A DNA stretch of 31,776 bases, taken from contig KE605684.1 in the NCBI GenBank assembly GCA_000444245.1, positions 1 to 31,776 of the forward strand, read 5' to 3'. The DNA is from Botryllus schlosseri (lineage: Eukaryota > Chordata > Ascidiacea > Stolidobranchia > Styelidae). This document shows, in pieces, positions 1 through 12,400 of the stretch (positions are counted from its first letter, which is position 1; each line of letters begins with the position of its first letter). The position numbers and the translations under genes were made by a program. Below the pieces are notes generated by a model. That model saw only the letters and a list, made by a program, of their open reading frames with translations, searched no databases and was not told the origin of the DNA.

Positions 1-22
1 CAGAGATGTGTATAAGAGACAG
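1..22 (+). other. Tn5/Nextera mosaic-end adapter remnant
   Basis: Positions 4-22 read AGATGTGTATAAGAGACAG, the 19-base Tn5 mosaic end used in tagmentation libraries, here flush with the window's left edge. It is almost certainly untrimmed adapter at a contig end. The three preceding bases (CAG) do not match the standard Nextera read-1 or read-2 tails exactly. Confidence 0.93.
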
Positions 23-666
23 AAGCAATTCTGAGTAGATTGAAAACACGCTTGCATGATCGAACATATGACTAACAAACGACACTGACACTGACACTGA
101 GTTAGGAGTTTTATGAAAAATATACCATAAGTTGTTATTCGCAGAAGTTAATACGCTAATGCAAACCGTTATATGGCAGTTTCATTGAGAATGTAATAGC
201 TACACAATGAATACAATTTTAATATATGTGGTCGCACTGTTGTATTACTTCTGACTCGGAAGGTCCCTAGCCCCCAGATAAACCGGAATGGTAATAATAA
301 TGAAACAAATTCGAAGGTCCATATTTGCAGTTGAATCTAGTGGTTTCCTCGCAATACAATCTATGTATTTACGCTTCATGATAAAGTATTCAAATGGTAG
401 GCAAAAGTATGGATTTGGAAGTACCATTTTGTAGTCATTTAAGTGATCCGGCCCTTGAGCGATCAAAACGTTTTAATCAGGGTCGCAATTAAAGTTTAGT
501 TTGGCACCCCTGTATCAGACTCTTACATCCCAATTCCATAATGCAAGAAGCTGTTCATTAATTAGAGAAATGAAATAACAAGTTCTAAACTGATTTTGAA
601 CCGAGTATTTTTGCCCGTCGTAACATGTAGTTCATGGTCCTGCTTTGGACTTGGCATGTGACAATC

Positions 667-790
667 CTCTACTAGTTGCTGACGGTTACCTCTGACGAGT
701 GTCAGCCGAAAATATTCTGGTTTATTTCAATACGAATATATCATTTAAATGCTACTAATGTTGTACAAAACTCATTAAAAGTAGCCTACA
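667..790 (+). mobile_element. MITE family B, right-half copy
   Basis: It starts at CTACTAGTTGCTGACGG and carries the family's GAGTGTCAGCCGAAAATATT core followed by TTTATTTCAATA. The same block recurs near 2388, 6765, 7880, 9003, 12830 and 13900 in both orientations. Confidence 0.75.
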
Positions 791-1099
791 ACTCGTTAAG
801 GAACAGTGATATGTGAGAGCGATAAGATGAAATTTAAGTTCGTATTTCGACAGCACATAGCACAATTTAGCGATTTTACCTGTAAAATAGAGACTATAGC
901 AAACAGCAAATCCGCATTTCTTTCAAAAGAAACCGAACAATCAAATTTTTAGAAGCGCTTCGTGCAAAAACTTCAGTAGAACGACGCATAACACGTCTAA
1001 TATCAAAAGGCTGCGTCAAATGAAGTTTCGAACATTCACTTCTCAGTTACATATACATTTGTCGTAATTGTAATTTGAGTTCATTGTTATTGAAGGCTC

Positions 1100-1140
1100 G
1101 CCGGTATGGAAGGTCGAAAAGGTTGAGAACCAACGCACTG
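1100..1140 (-). mobile_element. hAT-like transposon end fragment
   Basis: Read on the minus strand, this is CAGTGCGTTGGTTCTCAACC followed by TTTTCGACC. That is close to the CAGTGGTTCTCAACC terminus shared by many hAT transposons and hAT-derived MITEs. The partner end was not found. Confidence 0.4.
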
Positions 1141-1659
1141 TCCTGTACAAGGAATTAACTGATAAACATCACATCGTATGATGACCATTCTAAGTTTACT
1201 GACTAATTTACTATAGTAACATAAATTCGTTTGTTGATGGATCGATTTCAAGCTTCTACCCGAAGATCACAGGCGAGGGTGCGTGAAATGTGCCTCGCGT
1301 ATCGCCATCGTTGCAAGGCGTTTTAATCCTTCCCGTAGCGGTAAACTTTGTGAATTTCACTCTTCCTAACAATCCCGAAGGAATGCTCATGAATTATTAA
1401 AACGACAGACAAGACAGTCATTTGTAATAGGCGCATTTGGATGACCGTTAAATGGGATTCTTCGTTAGTTATATAAATGTATATGATTGAAATGCCTTTG
1501 TACTACTATAGCATACAGTGTTTTTAGATTGATTAGCTTTCTTGCGGTTGCAGTGAGAGCAAGCTACATATGGTACCAACTTATACGTTCATGATTATTA
1601 AGCAAACCTTTGTATTTTACACGAGATGATATTGAACTTGGGCACAGACTTGAATAACT

Positions 1660-1785
1660 TTTCCAAAATAGATTATAATTGTAATTATAGGTACACATTT
1701 TTTTCCAAATTATATTACAATGAGAGTTATAGCTACGCAGTCTTTTTTTTTTCTTCCGAACTAGAATTATCTAGTGGTCCAAGAC
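1660..1785 (+). mobile_element. MITE family A, internally deleted copy
   Basis: It has two subterminal blocks of the form TTCCAAA-TAGATTA-AATT-ATAGCTAC and then the terminal GAACTAGAATTATCTAG. The internal core seen in full copies is absent, so both ends lie close together. Confidence 0.65.
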
Positions 1786-2387
1786 TGATTGTACAGGATG
1801 ATTAATGGAATGTGTTTCAGCGCATTCGCACGCTATTCAATATCCATTCTTCTTGACCTTAAAGCCGCCGAGGTCTCGTTTCATTGTGTTATAAATAAAC
1901 AGCTTCCTATTGTATATAATGGACATGAAGTTCCAACAATAGGGTTTGTGTTTTGGGTCACCTATTCTGTTGCAAAAGCGTTGCAGTTCATGTGGGTAGG
2001 CTTGATTTCGATTTGTTTTGCCGTAGCACCGCGGAAATTGAGTTCAGCTGTCTTTGTGAGGCTCTCTGCTAGATTCTTTGTGATGCGTAAATCTAAGCTT
2101 TATGACAACAGAATGTTTAACCACCGGTCGACTTAACTACATTTGGGACGTCCTCAGATTAAATCGATCAGATCGATGATATTGCGATCAATGAAGCGAG
2201 TCTTCAAGGAATAATTTCCCATCCGGTCTCATTACGATCACAAATTATTACATCGTGCGAGGAGAGGATTATTTGACCTTTGTCGTCTCGGGCGGCTGTT
2301 TTTGAAACGATCTGTTAATTCCGTCCGGATATTGGTTACGCCACCGTAAATAACATAACTGCTGATGTGCAAAGTTCTTTTGAGTTC

Positions 2388-2500
2388 TCTGCTAGTTGCC
2401 TACGATTACCCCTGGCGAGTGGCAGCCGAAAATATTAGAGTTTATATCAANGTATGAATTTTTCAATTGTGTATTGAAGTTCTGTACCTCTAATATTATA
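2388..2500 (+). mobile_element. MITE family B, right-half copy
   Basis: It contains GCTAGTTGCCTACGATTACC, then the GCCGAAAATATT core and TGTATTGAAGTTCTGTACCT. There is one ambiguous base at 2451. Confidence 0.75.
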
Positions 2501-2639
2501 TCTTTTTTTATAAGAACTTCGACTTTTCTGTTTGGTCTGTTCTACTGTCAAATGTCGCTAAATTGTCTACTGCCAAAATGCAGTGAATTTTGTTGGAAAA
2601 AGACTGTTATATTTCACATATAACTGATCTGCAACGCAG

Positions 2640-2965
2640 ACTTGGTCAACTAGAAAGTTTTCACCTTTCTTAATTAGATTACAGTTAGAACTACCGAATT
2701 CACGAAAACTTGGAAATTGAATTAAGTTCACTTCATATCAAATTACAGTCCATCCTCCGAAGCACGAGATTGGCAAATATCTTTACAGCAAACTTGGCTC
2801 TTTTCGTACTACACAGTTCTCCTGTAGCATGTTCAGGAAAAGTAGAACTCAGATTAGAAATAGAATTATAGCACAGGAACACTTAACTAGTTCGATTAGA
2901 ATTCGGTTAGCGGCATGTCGCTCTATTTAGTCTAATATACAACTAGAATTATCTATACTATAGCC
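2640..2965 (+). mobile_element. MITE family A copy
   Basis: It begins with a TTAGATTACAGTTAGAA block, then AAACTTGGAAATTGAATT. The core follows: GAGATTGGCAAATATC, AGCAAACTTGGCTC and TTCTCCTGTAGCATGTTCAG. It ends near CAACTAGAATTATCTA. It lies just upstream of the first recognised Eph exon. Confidence 0.8.
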
Positions 2966-3295
2966 TATAGGCTACCTTTATACAGTTTCGTACACTTGTT
3001 GCATCATAGTGTTCCAAGATAGATTTTATAGATTAGAGTCATATACCGGTATCCGGTAAGCATGAGTGAATGAAAATATCACGACACCATGCGACACCAT
3101 GTTTCCAATTTATATACTATTTTGATTTGTAGTTTCGTTTCTCTAATAGACCAGACATGCATCCAACTCCTTGCATGCAGTTGATATAAAAAAAGAAAAT
3201 TGCAATATAGCCTATTTAGCGTGCCGGTAAGGAAGCTGACACGGATCTGTGGTCGAGAAGCACTGTTCTAATCCATTAAAATATCGATCTCTCAG

Positions 3296-3450
3296 TGGAA
3301 CGAGTTAAGCAGCCCGGACGAGACCGGCGAAATATTCCGAACATTTCAAGTTTGTTACGCACCTAACGAACGAAATTGGCTGGCAACGAATCTCATCGAA
3401 CTCGAACACGAGCAAACCAGTGTTTTCGTGGAGATCAAGTTTAACATAAG
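3296..3450 (+). CDS. Eph exon: ephrin-binding domain, first visible part
   Basis: The exon follows CTCTCAG and opens in phase 0 at TGG (W-N-E-L). It encodes [11 protein letters not shown] and [12 protein letters not shown], then [10 protein letters not shown]. These match the Eph ligand-binding core pattern of F/Y-Q-V-C, then N-W-L-x-T, then the E-I-K-F-T strand. It ends in phase 2 at the GTGCGT donor. An in-frame stop at 3269-3271 keeps the exon from reaching far upstream, so at least one earlier exon must supply the LLD...GW segment. Confidence 0.9.
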
Positions 3451-6400
3451 GTGCGTCGACGTTCTGTTGGTTGGTTCGGTTTCTCAGCCTTATTTATAAC
3501 CGAACATACAGTTCTCAGCCCACGCTGCGATATACACCAACGAAAATTAATTATTTTCAGGCCCTGTCAAAAGCCAGCACCCGCGACATGCAAAGAAACC
3601 TTCAATTTATTTTACGCGGAGACAAATAAATCGCTTTCTGCCGGGGCAACGAACTTCTCCAGTAATATTTTCAGCAAGGTAAATAAAATAACGGTTTTGA
3701 TTCACTTTGGATACGATTTTTAATTCCAAACACAAAATTTCCATAACTTGTAAATGTATAGTATACAAAACAACTGGATACAAACTACTGGATTTTAAAA
3801 ATACGTAATACTAGAACTTACGGGTACTCACTTTTCAAAACTCTCAACTAGAACAAGAACTAACGACCTTTAAAAATACGCAACTAACGAAGCAAAACAC
3901 AACTCACTAATAACTGATAATACGAATTACTGAGCTGCAAATGATCTTAGAAATATATTGGAGATACAACAGGCATTTCACCTTAATGGGGCTGCGAGTA
4001 GGGTTACAACCCCCAATCTCACCCCCTGGCTACTCCACTGTCAGTATTGACGACTCTGAGCTAGCAATGGCGGCAAGAGCATCACACAACAGGACACCGG
4101 GATCACGATTCACGGTTCGGCAAATTACATTGTTTTTAATGCGCATCTAGAACTAGAACTACTCACTTTCCAAAATTCGCAACTAGAACTAGAACTACTC
4201 AGATTCCAGTAGTTGGTCAACCGCCAACTAACTATAGATTAGTATTTTGTACAATTCTGTCATCATTACTGATACAACAAGGCGCACACAAATTTCCAGA
4301 TCGCCACGGTAGCTGCCGACCAGTTAGGGTCGACCGATGCCAGCATTCAAACGAAAAGGATCGACTCGTTGTCTTCCAAAAGAATCCAGATTGGATTTGA
4401 AGTGAGCGACAATGTTTTTTACACATCTTTATAAAGATATGTATGTGTCTCAGTTTTTTTTATATTGTTGATTGACTTGCCACTGGGGCTGAGCACAATG
4501 ATTCGAGTAGGTCTACTCGAATATTTATCGAGTATTAATTTAATAGTAATGATTCGAGTCTCGTGTTGATCAGATACGACTTTTTCGCGTACTGAAATTA
4601 TAGCCTCCTGAATTATGGTGACAATGGTTTTGAAGCCTTGAAATCACAATTCACAGCATCCCAAACCCGATGTATAAAGCGATGCACGTTAGTGGAAATG
4701 ACGTTTCTGTCTGGAGGTGACGAGTAACAAGACCTTTATAGGCCATATCGTCACCTCCAGTCAACTTTTTATGTTTGACGAAGCAATAAAAATGTCTGTC
4801 TGTCTGTCGTGATCAACCCACAGCATTGTCACAAAGTACAATGAAATAGGTCGAAAATGTAAATGTAGTCGAAAAAATACCAAATTTTCTTCATGTGGTT
4901 TAGAGCTGGCATTATATTCGTAGTGATCGCGTAAAAGGTACATATTTGAACGTTCTCGTCACGACGTCACCCATACTCTTATGGCGACATAGCGAATGAT
5001 ACTCGAATGTACTCGACTCCAAGCTTTATTCTCGATCCAGAATCTGTACACAGACACTGGATTTTGTCCAATGCCAGCACTTAGCGACGAAAGGAGAGAG
5101 CCTCAGAAACTGTTTGAGGTATATCAAAACGCAATTAGTCCGTCTTGACGTACTCCTCGTTAGTATAGTGGTGAGTATCCCCGCCTGTCACGCGGGAGAC
5201 CGGGGTTCGATTCCCCGACGGGGAGCATTTTTTTCTCAATTTTCCACAACAGAAGTTAGGATCGATGCAGAGATAAAATTATTACTATTTGCCATTATTA
5301 TTAGCACATTACTGTTATTACTATTGCGACTAAAGCACTTACCCACATCAAATAAGCTACTATATCTACACTTCTTACATAGTAACTCAAGGTAACTGAT
5401 ACGACATACCGGTAGAAAATAGCAAACAGTCCTTGTACCGTTAATAAAATAGAAAACTGGGAGTTAGGGTACTATAGTTATCTATATATACCTCAATGAC
5501 AATATGAACAGCACGAGAAGCACTTACTTGTCACCCTCAACGATCACTATGATCAGCGTTAGTGGTTGTCCTGTAGACTAATACATGTTTATGATTTGCA
5601 GGACTCTGGAGGATGTATGATGATTTATTACGTGCACGTGTATTTCAAGAGATGCGCCACGACTGTTCAGGGGCTGGCTAATTTTTCAACGACTCTCACC
5701 GGCCCTACGCCGGTGTCCCTCGTCAAAACGTACGGCCGATGCGTCAACAACGCGATATGGGAGGGGTCTTCGATTGGTCAGTTGTATTCATACTCTAATA
5801 TTGTTTGAATAGAAGACTGTTGAACTTTAACATACAACCGACTAGTATATTCATATTAAAATAAAGCAGAATATTTTCTGCTGACACTACTCATGGTGTC
5901 GGCCGAAGATATTCAACTTTATTTCAATATGAATATATTATTTTAATATTCCTTTGCTAAATGCTGAGATTGACTCTGTCTCATTATTAAGGTCGATCTG
6001 TATTGACCACACCTCAATACCGCAATGCAAAGCTTCTAATATCAAGCAAGGCACGTTGGAAATGTATTTCATTTTCTAGCGACCTCCGAAATAGTCTCCG
6101 GGGAATTCTCGCACAGCGGAAAAGTTAAAACCAGAACATATTGTTTATAAGTATGAATATGAGACATGAATATTTTACGATGAAATGTTGCAAAGTTCAG
6201 CTCCGTAATTGATTGATTAAAAGTTGTCGCTTATGAAAACTGCTTTCAAACTATAATTTTGGCCTATAGAGAGTACAGTTTAGCATGGGCGTGAAATATG
6301 ATTTCTATTGGTACGAGGCTGAACAGGAATAAAAATAGATTAGAAATTGTGTTTTGCATGAATCCCATTTGCTGACTGAATATTTCAAGGAAATTTTCAA

Positions 6401-9400
6401 CCGACATTGTAATTCACAGAGGAAGTCAATTTGTTTTTAAGAATCAATATATTCTATTCCTATTTTGTGGATATCGATTAAAATCATCCCATGAAGCTTG
6501 ATTCAGAACAGGCAAAGGCCAGAAATTCTGTCATTGGCAAAAATGAGTTGGTTAATCCTGTTTGTACGAAAAATTATCGAGACGACAGATTTCGTGTTAT
6601 CGGCAGAGGCCGTTCACGCTTTCATTTTGGGTGACTTGGGGTCTTCTTTTACCACAATACGACAACCAAGCCTGCACCAACAGAAGGAGTTCGTGTACCA
6701 TCTAAAAATAGTACGATAATTCGAAATTTCATGCAGGGGACGTCATGTTTTGTGATACGATTGTTGATATGTTGCTGACGATTACCNCTGACGAGTGTCA
6801 GCCGAAAATATTCGGGTTTATTTCCACATGAATATACTAGTCAATAGTGTATTGGAGTTCTGCACCTCCAAGAAGCTCTTCAAATAAAAATACAGTCATA
6901 ATAATAGTTATGTACAGTGCAATTTCGATGTGCAATGTGCTGTATTCTCATGATATAGTTTGTTACGGTTTGACGTTAGGCGTTGGAAAATAAGACACCT
7001 TGGCAAATCACTTACTTTACAGGAAGGAAGAATTGAGAAAACACCCTAATTCCGGTTCTATAGTCCCCCAGAAGTCATCGTAANATTCCCATTCATTAAA
7101 AATTAGAAATCCGAATCAATATCAATGAAAGCCTGCCGCGTATAGTTCATACGATAATTCGCAATTTATTCTTTGTGCTTTGTACTTTGTACTAAAATAG
7201 TGCTGCACGTTCAGCACTATTTTAGTTTTCCAAATTCCGCATTGGGATTTGTCGTCTTTCGCTCGTCCCGTTCATTTTGAGATTATTTCACGCGACCTTA
7301 CGTACTTGAGGAATTTCTGACATACGGATATAGTGTGCTCAAGATTGATAGATATTGTCAATTCGATATGCGGATGGGCAACGTCGCCAATACACATTTG
7401 AACAACTACATGATAAACTTACGTCGCAAAATTCATGTCTTTTAAATACACTCTCAATATCCGCTCCCAGAAATATGCGAATGTGAAAGACGAATCAGTC
7501 ACGTAAAATAATTTCATTTTATTTAGTTGAAATTTTGAATTTCAGGGCCGAGTCTTCATTGCGATTCCAAAGGAGAATGGCAACTGCCAGGAGAACCGTG
7601 CCAGTGTATACCCGGACACGAACCGAATTCTGACTTCACGGGATGCATAGGTGATTAATTTTGTTCTTCGACAATGATGCAAGCCTATATAGTATATACT
7701 AGAAGGGCTTATTGGGGGTACAGAACTTCAATATACAATTGATTAGTATATTCATACTGAAATAAACCCGAATATTTTCGGCGGACACTCGTCAGGGGTA
7801 ATCGTCAGCAACTATAGTAGACGTCATATTTGGTGAAACGATTGTTGATATATGATGTTCTTCAGAATTCGTCACTGGATGCTGACGATTACCCCTGACG
7901 AGCGTCAGCACAAAGTATTCGGGTTTATTTCGGTATGAATATACTATTCAAACTTGATTACTGTAGTATGAAAATGTTTTATCGCGAAGGCCTGCCTACA
8001 TCTATTCGGATGACCCTAAATCTGTAGAGCCACGGAATACAACTTTGTATATGGACTATTTGCAGTATATTAATATACATCGATATATCTTTTTTATTTC
8101 TCTGTTTAACCAATACTAGGCATACGTATTTTCTTCCTGGATAGTGGTTGGTGGTTGGTGGTAAGTGTTTGTGGTTTGCTGTTGCGATATCATCGAGTGA
8201 TATTTTGTAACCTAATTCTCGCTGACAACAATCGTCAAATGTAGCCGTTCTGTCTAGGATCCAAACATCAATCATTCGACCATTACCATAATTGTAACGT
8301 AAATGGCAGGTTCGATAAGCAATTCCAACCTCTCGCTTACAGTTTGTGGTCAAATAAAGTGTAAAACCGTTCATTTGAAGGTATGTTATCGCTTAAAATT
8401 CCATAGACTTCAGAAATGTGGGGATAATTTCATCGTGTTAACTTCTTGGAGTGCGCTTCTGATTTGGTGATCGCATTTTAAAGGCGTGCTCTAATTTGGT
8501 ATTTTTGACTTTTAATTGCGTGGTTATGACATAAACGTTTGCCGAAATTAGTTATATTTGTGTAGTATTGGCCGATTTCACTATCGGGGAGACATAGTAC
8601 CATTAATTCTTTACTGAACACTGTCTTCTGGTTTTAATTCTTTCTACAGATCGATTGGCTCGATTGATCTCGCGTTGTACTCAATTCCTCCCATGTAACC
8701 TTTCATTCACCGCAATTACGCACATGATCTTGATCATACACAATTACACAATATCATAGAATTATACAATATCCAAGTTTTCGCGAATTCAGTAATTCTA
8801 GTTCTAGTCGAACTTGGATTAGACTGTGTATCTGTAATTCTGATTTTATTCTAATTTGAAAATAACTGAGTAGCTACAATTTTAATTGTGCTCTAATCTC
8901 AAAAAATAACTTCGTAGCTGTATTGATTTCGTCACGTACTCAATTCCTTTTATGTAGCCCTTCATTCACCGCAATTATGCACATGATCTTGATCATACAC
9001 AATTAATCGTCAGCAACTATAGTAGATTTAATTATCCAATTGTACATTGTAGTTCTATACCTCCAAGAGCCTCTTTAAAATCCAATAACCTACCTATCAC
9101 AAGTTTGATCATTAATTCGACCTAAACATGACACAGTCCGTTTTTTTAACAGCCAGTATAGGGTTTGGTACAAAGTATCATTCTCAGCACATTCAGTAGT
9201 ATCTAAAGAGCCGAATGATCGATATTATAGGCGAGATAAACAGGGATTAGCGCGAAAGCGAATCAATTGATTATAATCGCACCAAGAAGCTTCAATCCTC
9301 CCTATCAGGTCCCACTATTTCCGACTGAGTCAAATGACATCAAACCAATCTGCGTACATGATACGACGTTATAATCTGATCAAGGCGCGTCGCTCTTCAA

Positions 9401-12400
9401 CACAAATTACGTTCAATTTCGATACGGAGTTTACGGATGAGACTGTTGCGATTTTTTATAAAGCCGGGATGTCGCCGATCAATTCATCCCAGATCGAAAT
9501 CTTGCGCGACAATACTGCTACTTCGGAGTATCAATAGACTACGTTGCGGCTTGAATAAGCTGCAAAGCTTTGATCGAATATCCGAATTGCGATAAGTGGT
9601 AATAGTCTAAAGACAAAACCACTCCATGCAGTAAGTAGCCTAAACCAGTTTTGAGCAACTAGAAAAATTATAGATTTTCGCACTAAGATTGGAATTAGAA
9701 TTACTACTCGAAATTGAATTGGAAATTGGAAATTGAATTGCAAGTTCCGAATTATATAGAAACACAACAAAATCGAGCTCAGTTCATATCTAATCATAGC
9801 TCATTTATATAAGCATGAGACTGGCAAATGTCTGTCTGGCTCGTTTCTCACTAGACAGTTCTCGTGTAGCATTTTCACGAAAACCAGAAATTAGATTAGA
9901 ATTATGATGAGTGCACAGCAACATTTCACAAATTAGTTTTTTGTTTGTTTGAGGTATTCATGGTGTTTGTCGACTACTATGGTCATTTACACTAGGCCGA
10001 TATTCTTCATTTTTATTCCGCAACTGCAAACTTATAGCACGGCCCACTTTTGGGCTTTTTGCAAGGCACCGCTTACGCGGATGAAATGGCGTGGAGGAGC
10101 CTAGATAAACCTCCAACACTTAGGTGTGCGAATTCTGAAGTCGACCTCGGACGGACTCGAACCCGCAACCCATTGGTGTTGCAGCCGCGGATTATATCAC
10201 TGCGCTATCTCGACACATAAAATTAGATTGGTTAATTAGTTGTCGGCGTGTGGCCTGGTAACTTATCCTGTTTGTATTCAGCCTGCGGGAAATACATGTA
10301 CAAATCAACTGTCGGAAACGGAGTGTGCACCCGATGCCCCAGTTATAGTTCCGCCAGTACGGAAGGATCGGTCGAGTGTGGCTGTGATTTCGGGTACTTC
10401 AGAGCGCCGGCTGATAAGACAAGTTCTCCTTGTTCGAGTGAGTTCATCTATAGGCCACTGGATCTTAAAGGGGGCACCGGTGCCCCCGCGGGAGTTTGCG
10501 ACCACGAAGAAGGCGCTAGCTACAAATGGGGGGATCGCTGAGAGCAAAAGGGGCGTTATGCAATATAGAAATCACTGTGGGAAATCTATATTGGTGCATC
10601 AGAAGAGGGAAATGACGATGACTATGTGCATGTGCACTCTAAGCGGAACGGGTTGTATCTGCGCCCGTGTATCACCTCTGATATACGAGTGTGAATATAC
10701 AGTACACCCATAACCCATCAAACCAGGACCTACCGCGTACTTATACCACGGTGTAAATCGAGAATAATATTCAATCCAAATTATGCATGCACGTATAGGG
10801 ACGTTAGGGGGTAGGTGGCGTTTGTTGCCTGGAATATTGTCCAGGGAGCGTTGTCTTTGAAAAACATTTGGTCTATACGATGACCAGCCACCCCCCCCCA
10901 TCGCCATGTATCCACAACAAACCAGAAATAAATCACCTTACACGCACAATAGTCTCAGATGATTGATGCAGCTGCATGCGTAATGTCAACTTTTCAAATA
11001 CATAACGAGAATGCAATTGCGCGATGACACGTGCGGCTTTTTTGAGTTATGAGAGAATCGATAGCATCGGATATCGGCCTGCTCGCCATGAATTATTTAG
11101 GACTGGCAAATTTTAAAATCTGTCACGGGTAAAATTAATCGTTTCGTGCGTGTTTCTAGCGAGAATTTTTGTGAATTAGGGAAAATTGTACCGAACGAGG
11201 GTTTAAATCGAATCCTGCTGTTTTATGACGTTGTGAACTAGATAATTCTGTTATCTAATTAGACTAATAAGAGCGCATTGCCGGTAAATTAATTCTAATA
11301 TAATTTGTGAAATTTTTCTTAGCTCTTATTCTAATCTAATATCTGTTATTTTTTGTACATGCTGCAGGAGAACCGCGTAGTACGAAACGAGCCAAGCCAA
11401 GCTTGCTGTACAGACATTTGCAAGCCTCATGCAGTCATGCTTATAACAATGAACTATGATTTGATGTGAAATGCGCTTCATTTCATGTCAAAGTTTTCGC
11501 GAATTCAGTAATTGTAATTCTAATCCAATTTGGAAAAACGGTGCAGCTATAATTCTAATTCTAGTCTAATTCGGAAAAACTGAAAATTTTCTAGATATCC
11601 AAGTCTGTTTGTGAAATACAGTTGTTAAAATCTGGGGCTCACACATGACTTTTTTTATAAATAAAATCGTGATAGTGGCGATTATCACATCGTATGTTTT
11701 GTGCGCCACGTCTATACGAGCCATTACAGTGAATTCGTATCATATCAATATATTCAACATCGTTTTGTTAGTGGCATACTAACTTGTGCTTTCAATGAAC
11801 GTAATAGCCTCTACATTATACAATATACAACATTTCAATAATACAAGCGGAGTTATACGAATTCATACCTGTGTATGTAATGTGTATTTATAACTAATTA
11901 TAAAACGAATCGTATTATATTTAGGGCCCCCTTCCAGACCAGAGGAGATTCAATATCACATCAAAGACACCTCTGTCGACATCGAGTGGTCCAGCCCTGT
12001 TTATTCTGGTGGGCGAAATGACATATACTACAGGTGAGAGAGATGAGGTGCGATCTTTGGATCGTAAAATTCAAGTTCAAGACAACCAAATTAAAAATAG
12101 ATTCATTCCTGGACGATGGCGCTGACGCAAATCACTTTTTCTTTAGCATATCATGCCATCGATGCGACTCAACGTACACCCGTTGTTCTGACTGTAGCGA
12201 CGATGTCATTTATATACCAGGCGGGCCTACATTGCTTCAGCCAGAGGTTTCAGTAGTTGGACTACAACCACACACGTACTACACCTTTCGAGTGAGTAGT
12301 TATGCATAGCCCTGTGGTTCTTAACCGGAGCCAGTTTCCGGGGTTACCTGGAAGTCTAGACACACACCCAACTCATACATATAATTTGTGATGATACACC

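Larger units (their letters stand above)
23..3295. other. 5' flank or first intron of the Eph gene, no firm exon
   Basis: No coding exon can be placed here with confidence. The signal peptide and the first ligand-binding-domain strand of the Eph receptor should lie here or beyond the left edge. The stretch holds fragments of the two main MITE families (about 667-790, 1660-1785, 2388-2500, 2640-2965) and a hAT-like end near 1100-1140. A 115-residue open frame at 1789-2136 resembles nothing I know. A short GACACT triplet repeat lies near 82-99. Positions 791-1100, 1141-1660, 2140-2387 and 2970-3295 show nothing else. Confidence 0.5.
5777..7545. other. Eph intron, 1.8 kb
   Basis: It contains two MITE B copies (about 5785-5955 and 6765-6905) and a perfect 15-bp hairpin at 7191-7226. 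The rest, including 5960-6760 and 6910-7190, shows nothing I can name. Confidence 0.5.
7651..10281. other. Eph intron, 2.6 kb, repeat-rich
   Basis: It holds a nearly full MITE B (about 7700-7955), a partial one (about 9003-9085), MITE A copies (about 8750-8935 and 9640-10243) and a SINE nested in the latter. Two open frames look mildly protein-like: minus strand 7979-8374, and plus strand 9334-9537. Positions 8400-8740 and 9090-9330 show nothing. Confidence 0.5.

Noticed and set aside
1789-2136. 115-residue plus-strand open frame upstream of Eph
   Set aside because: It has no recognisable domain. The L-L-D near its start only loosely recalls the Eph N-terminal strand, and the G-E-L-G-W block is absent. 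It was kept only as a weak candidate in a finding.
10137-10216. Second tRNA gene
   Set aside because: A and B boxes are present, but the acceptor and anticodon stems do not close well and a SINE body follows. It is a SINE head and not a tRNA gene.
10240-10713. 157-residue plus-strand open frame
   Set aside because: It overlaps the Eph EGF-like exon in another frame. The real frame has all family cysteines and clean splice sites.
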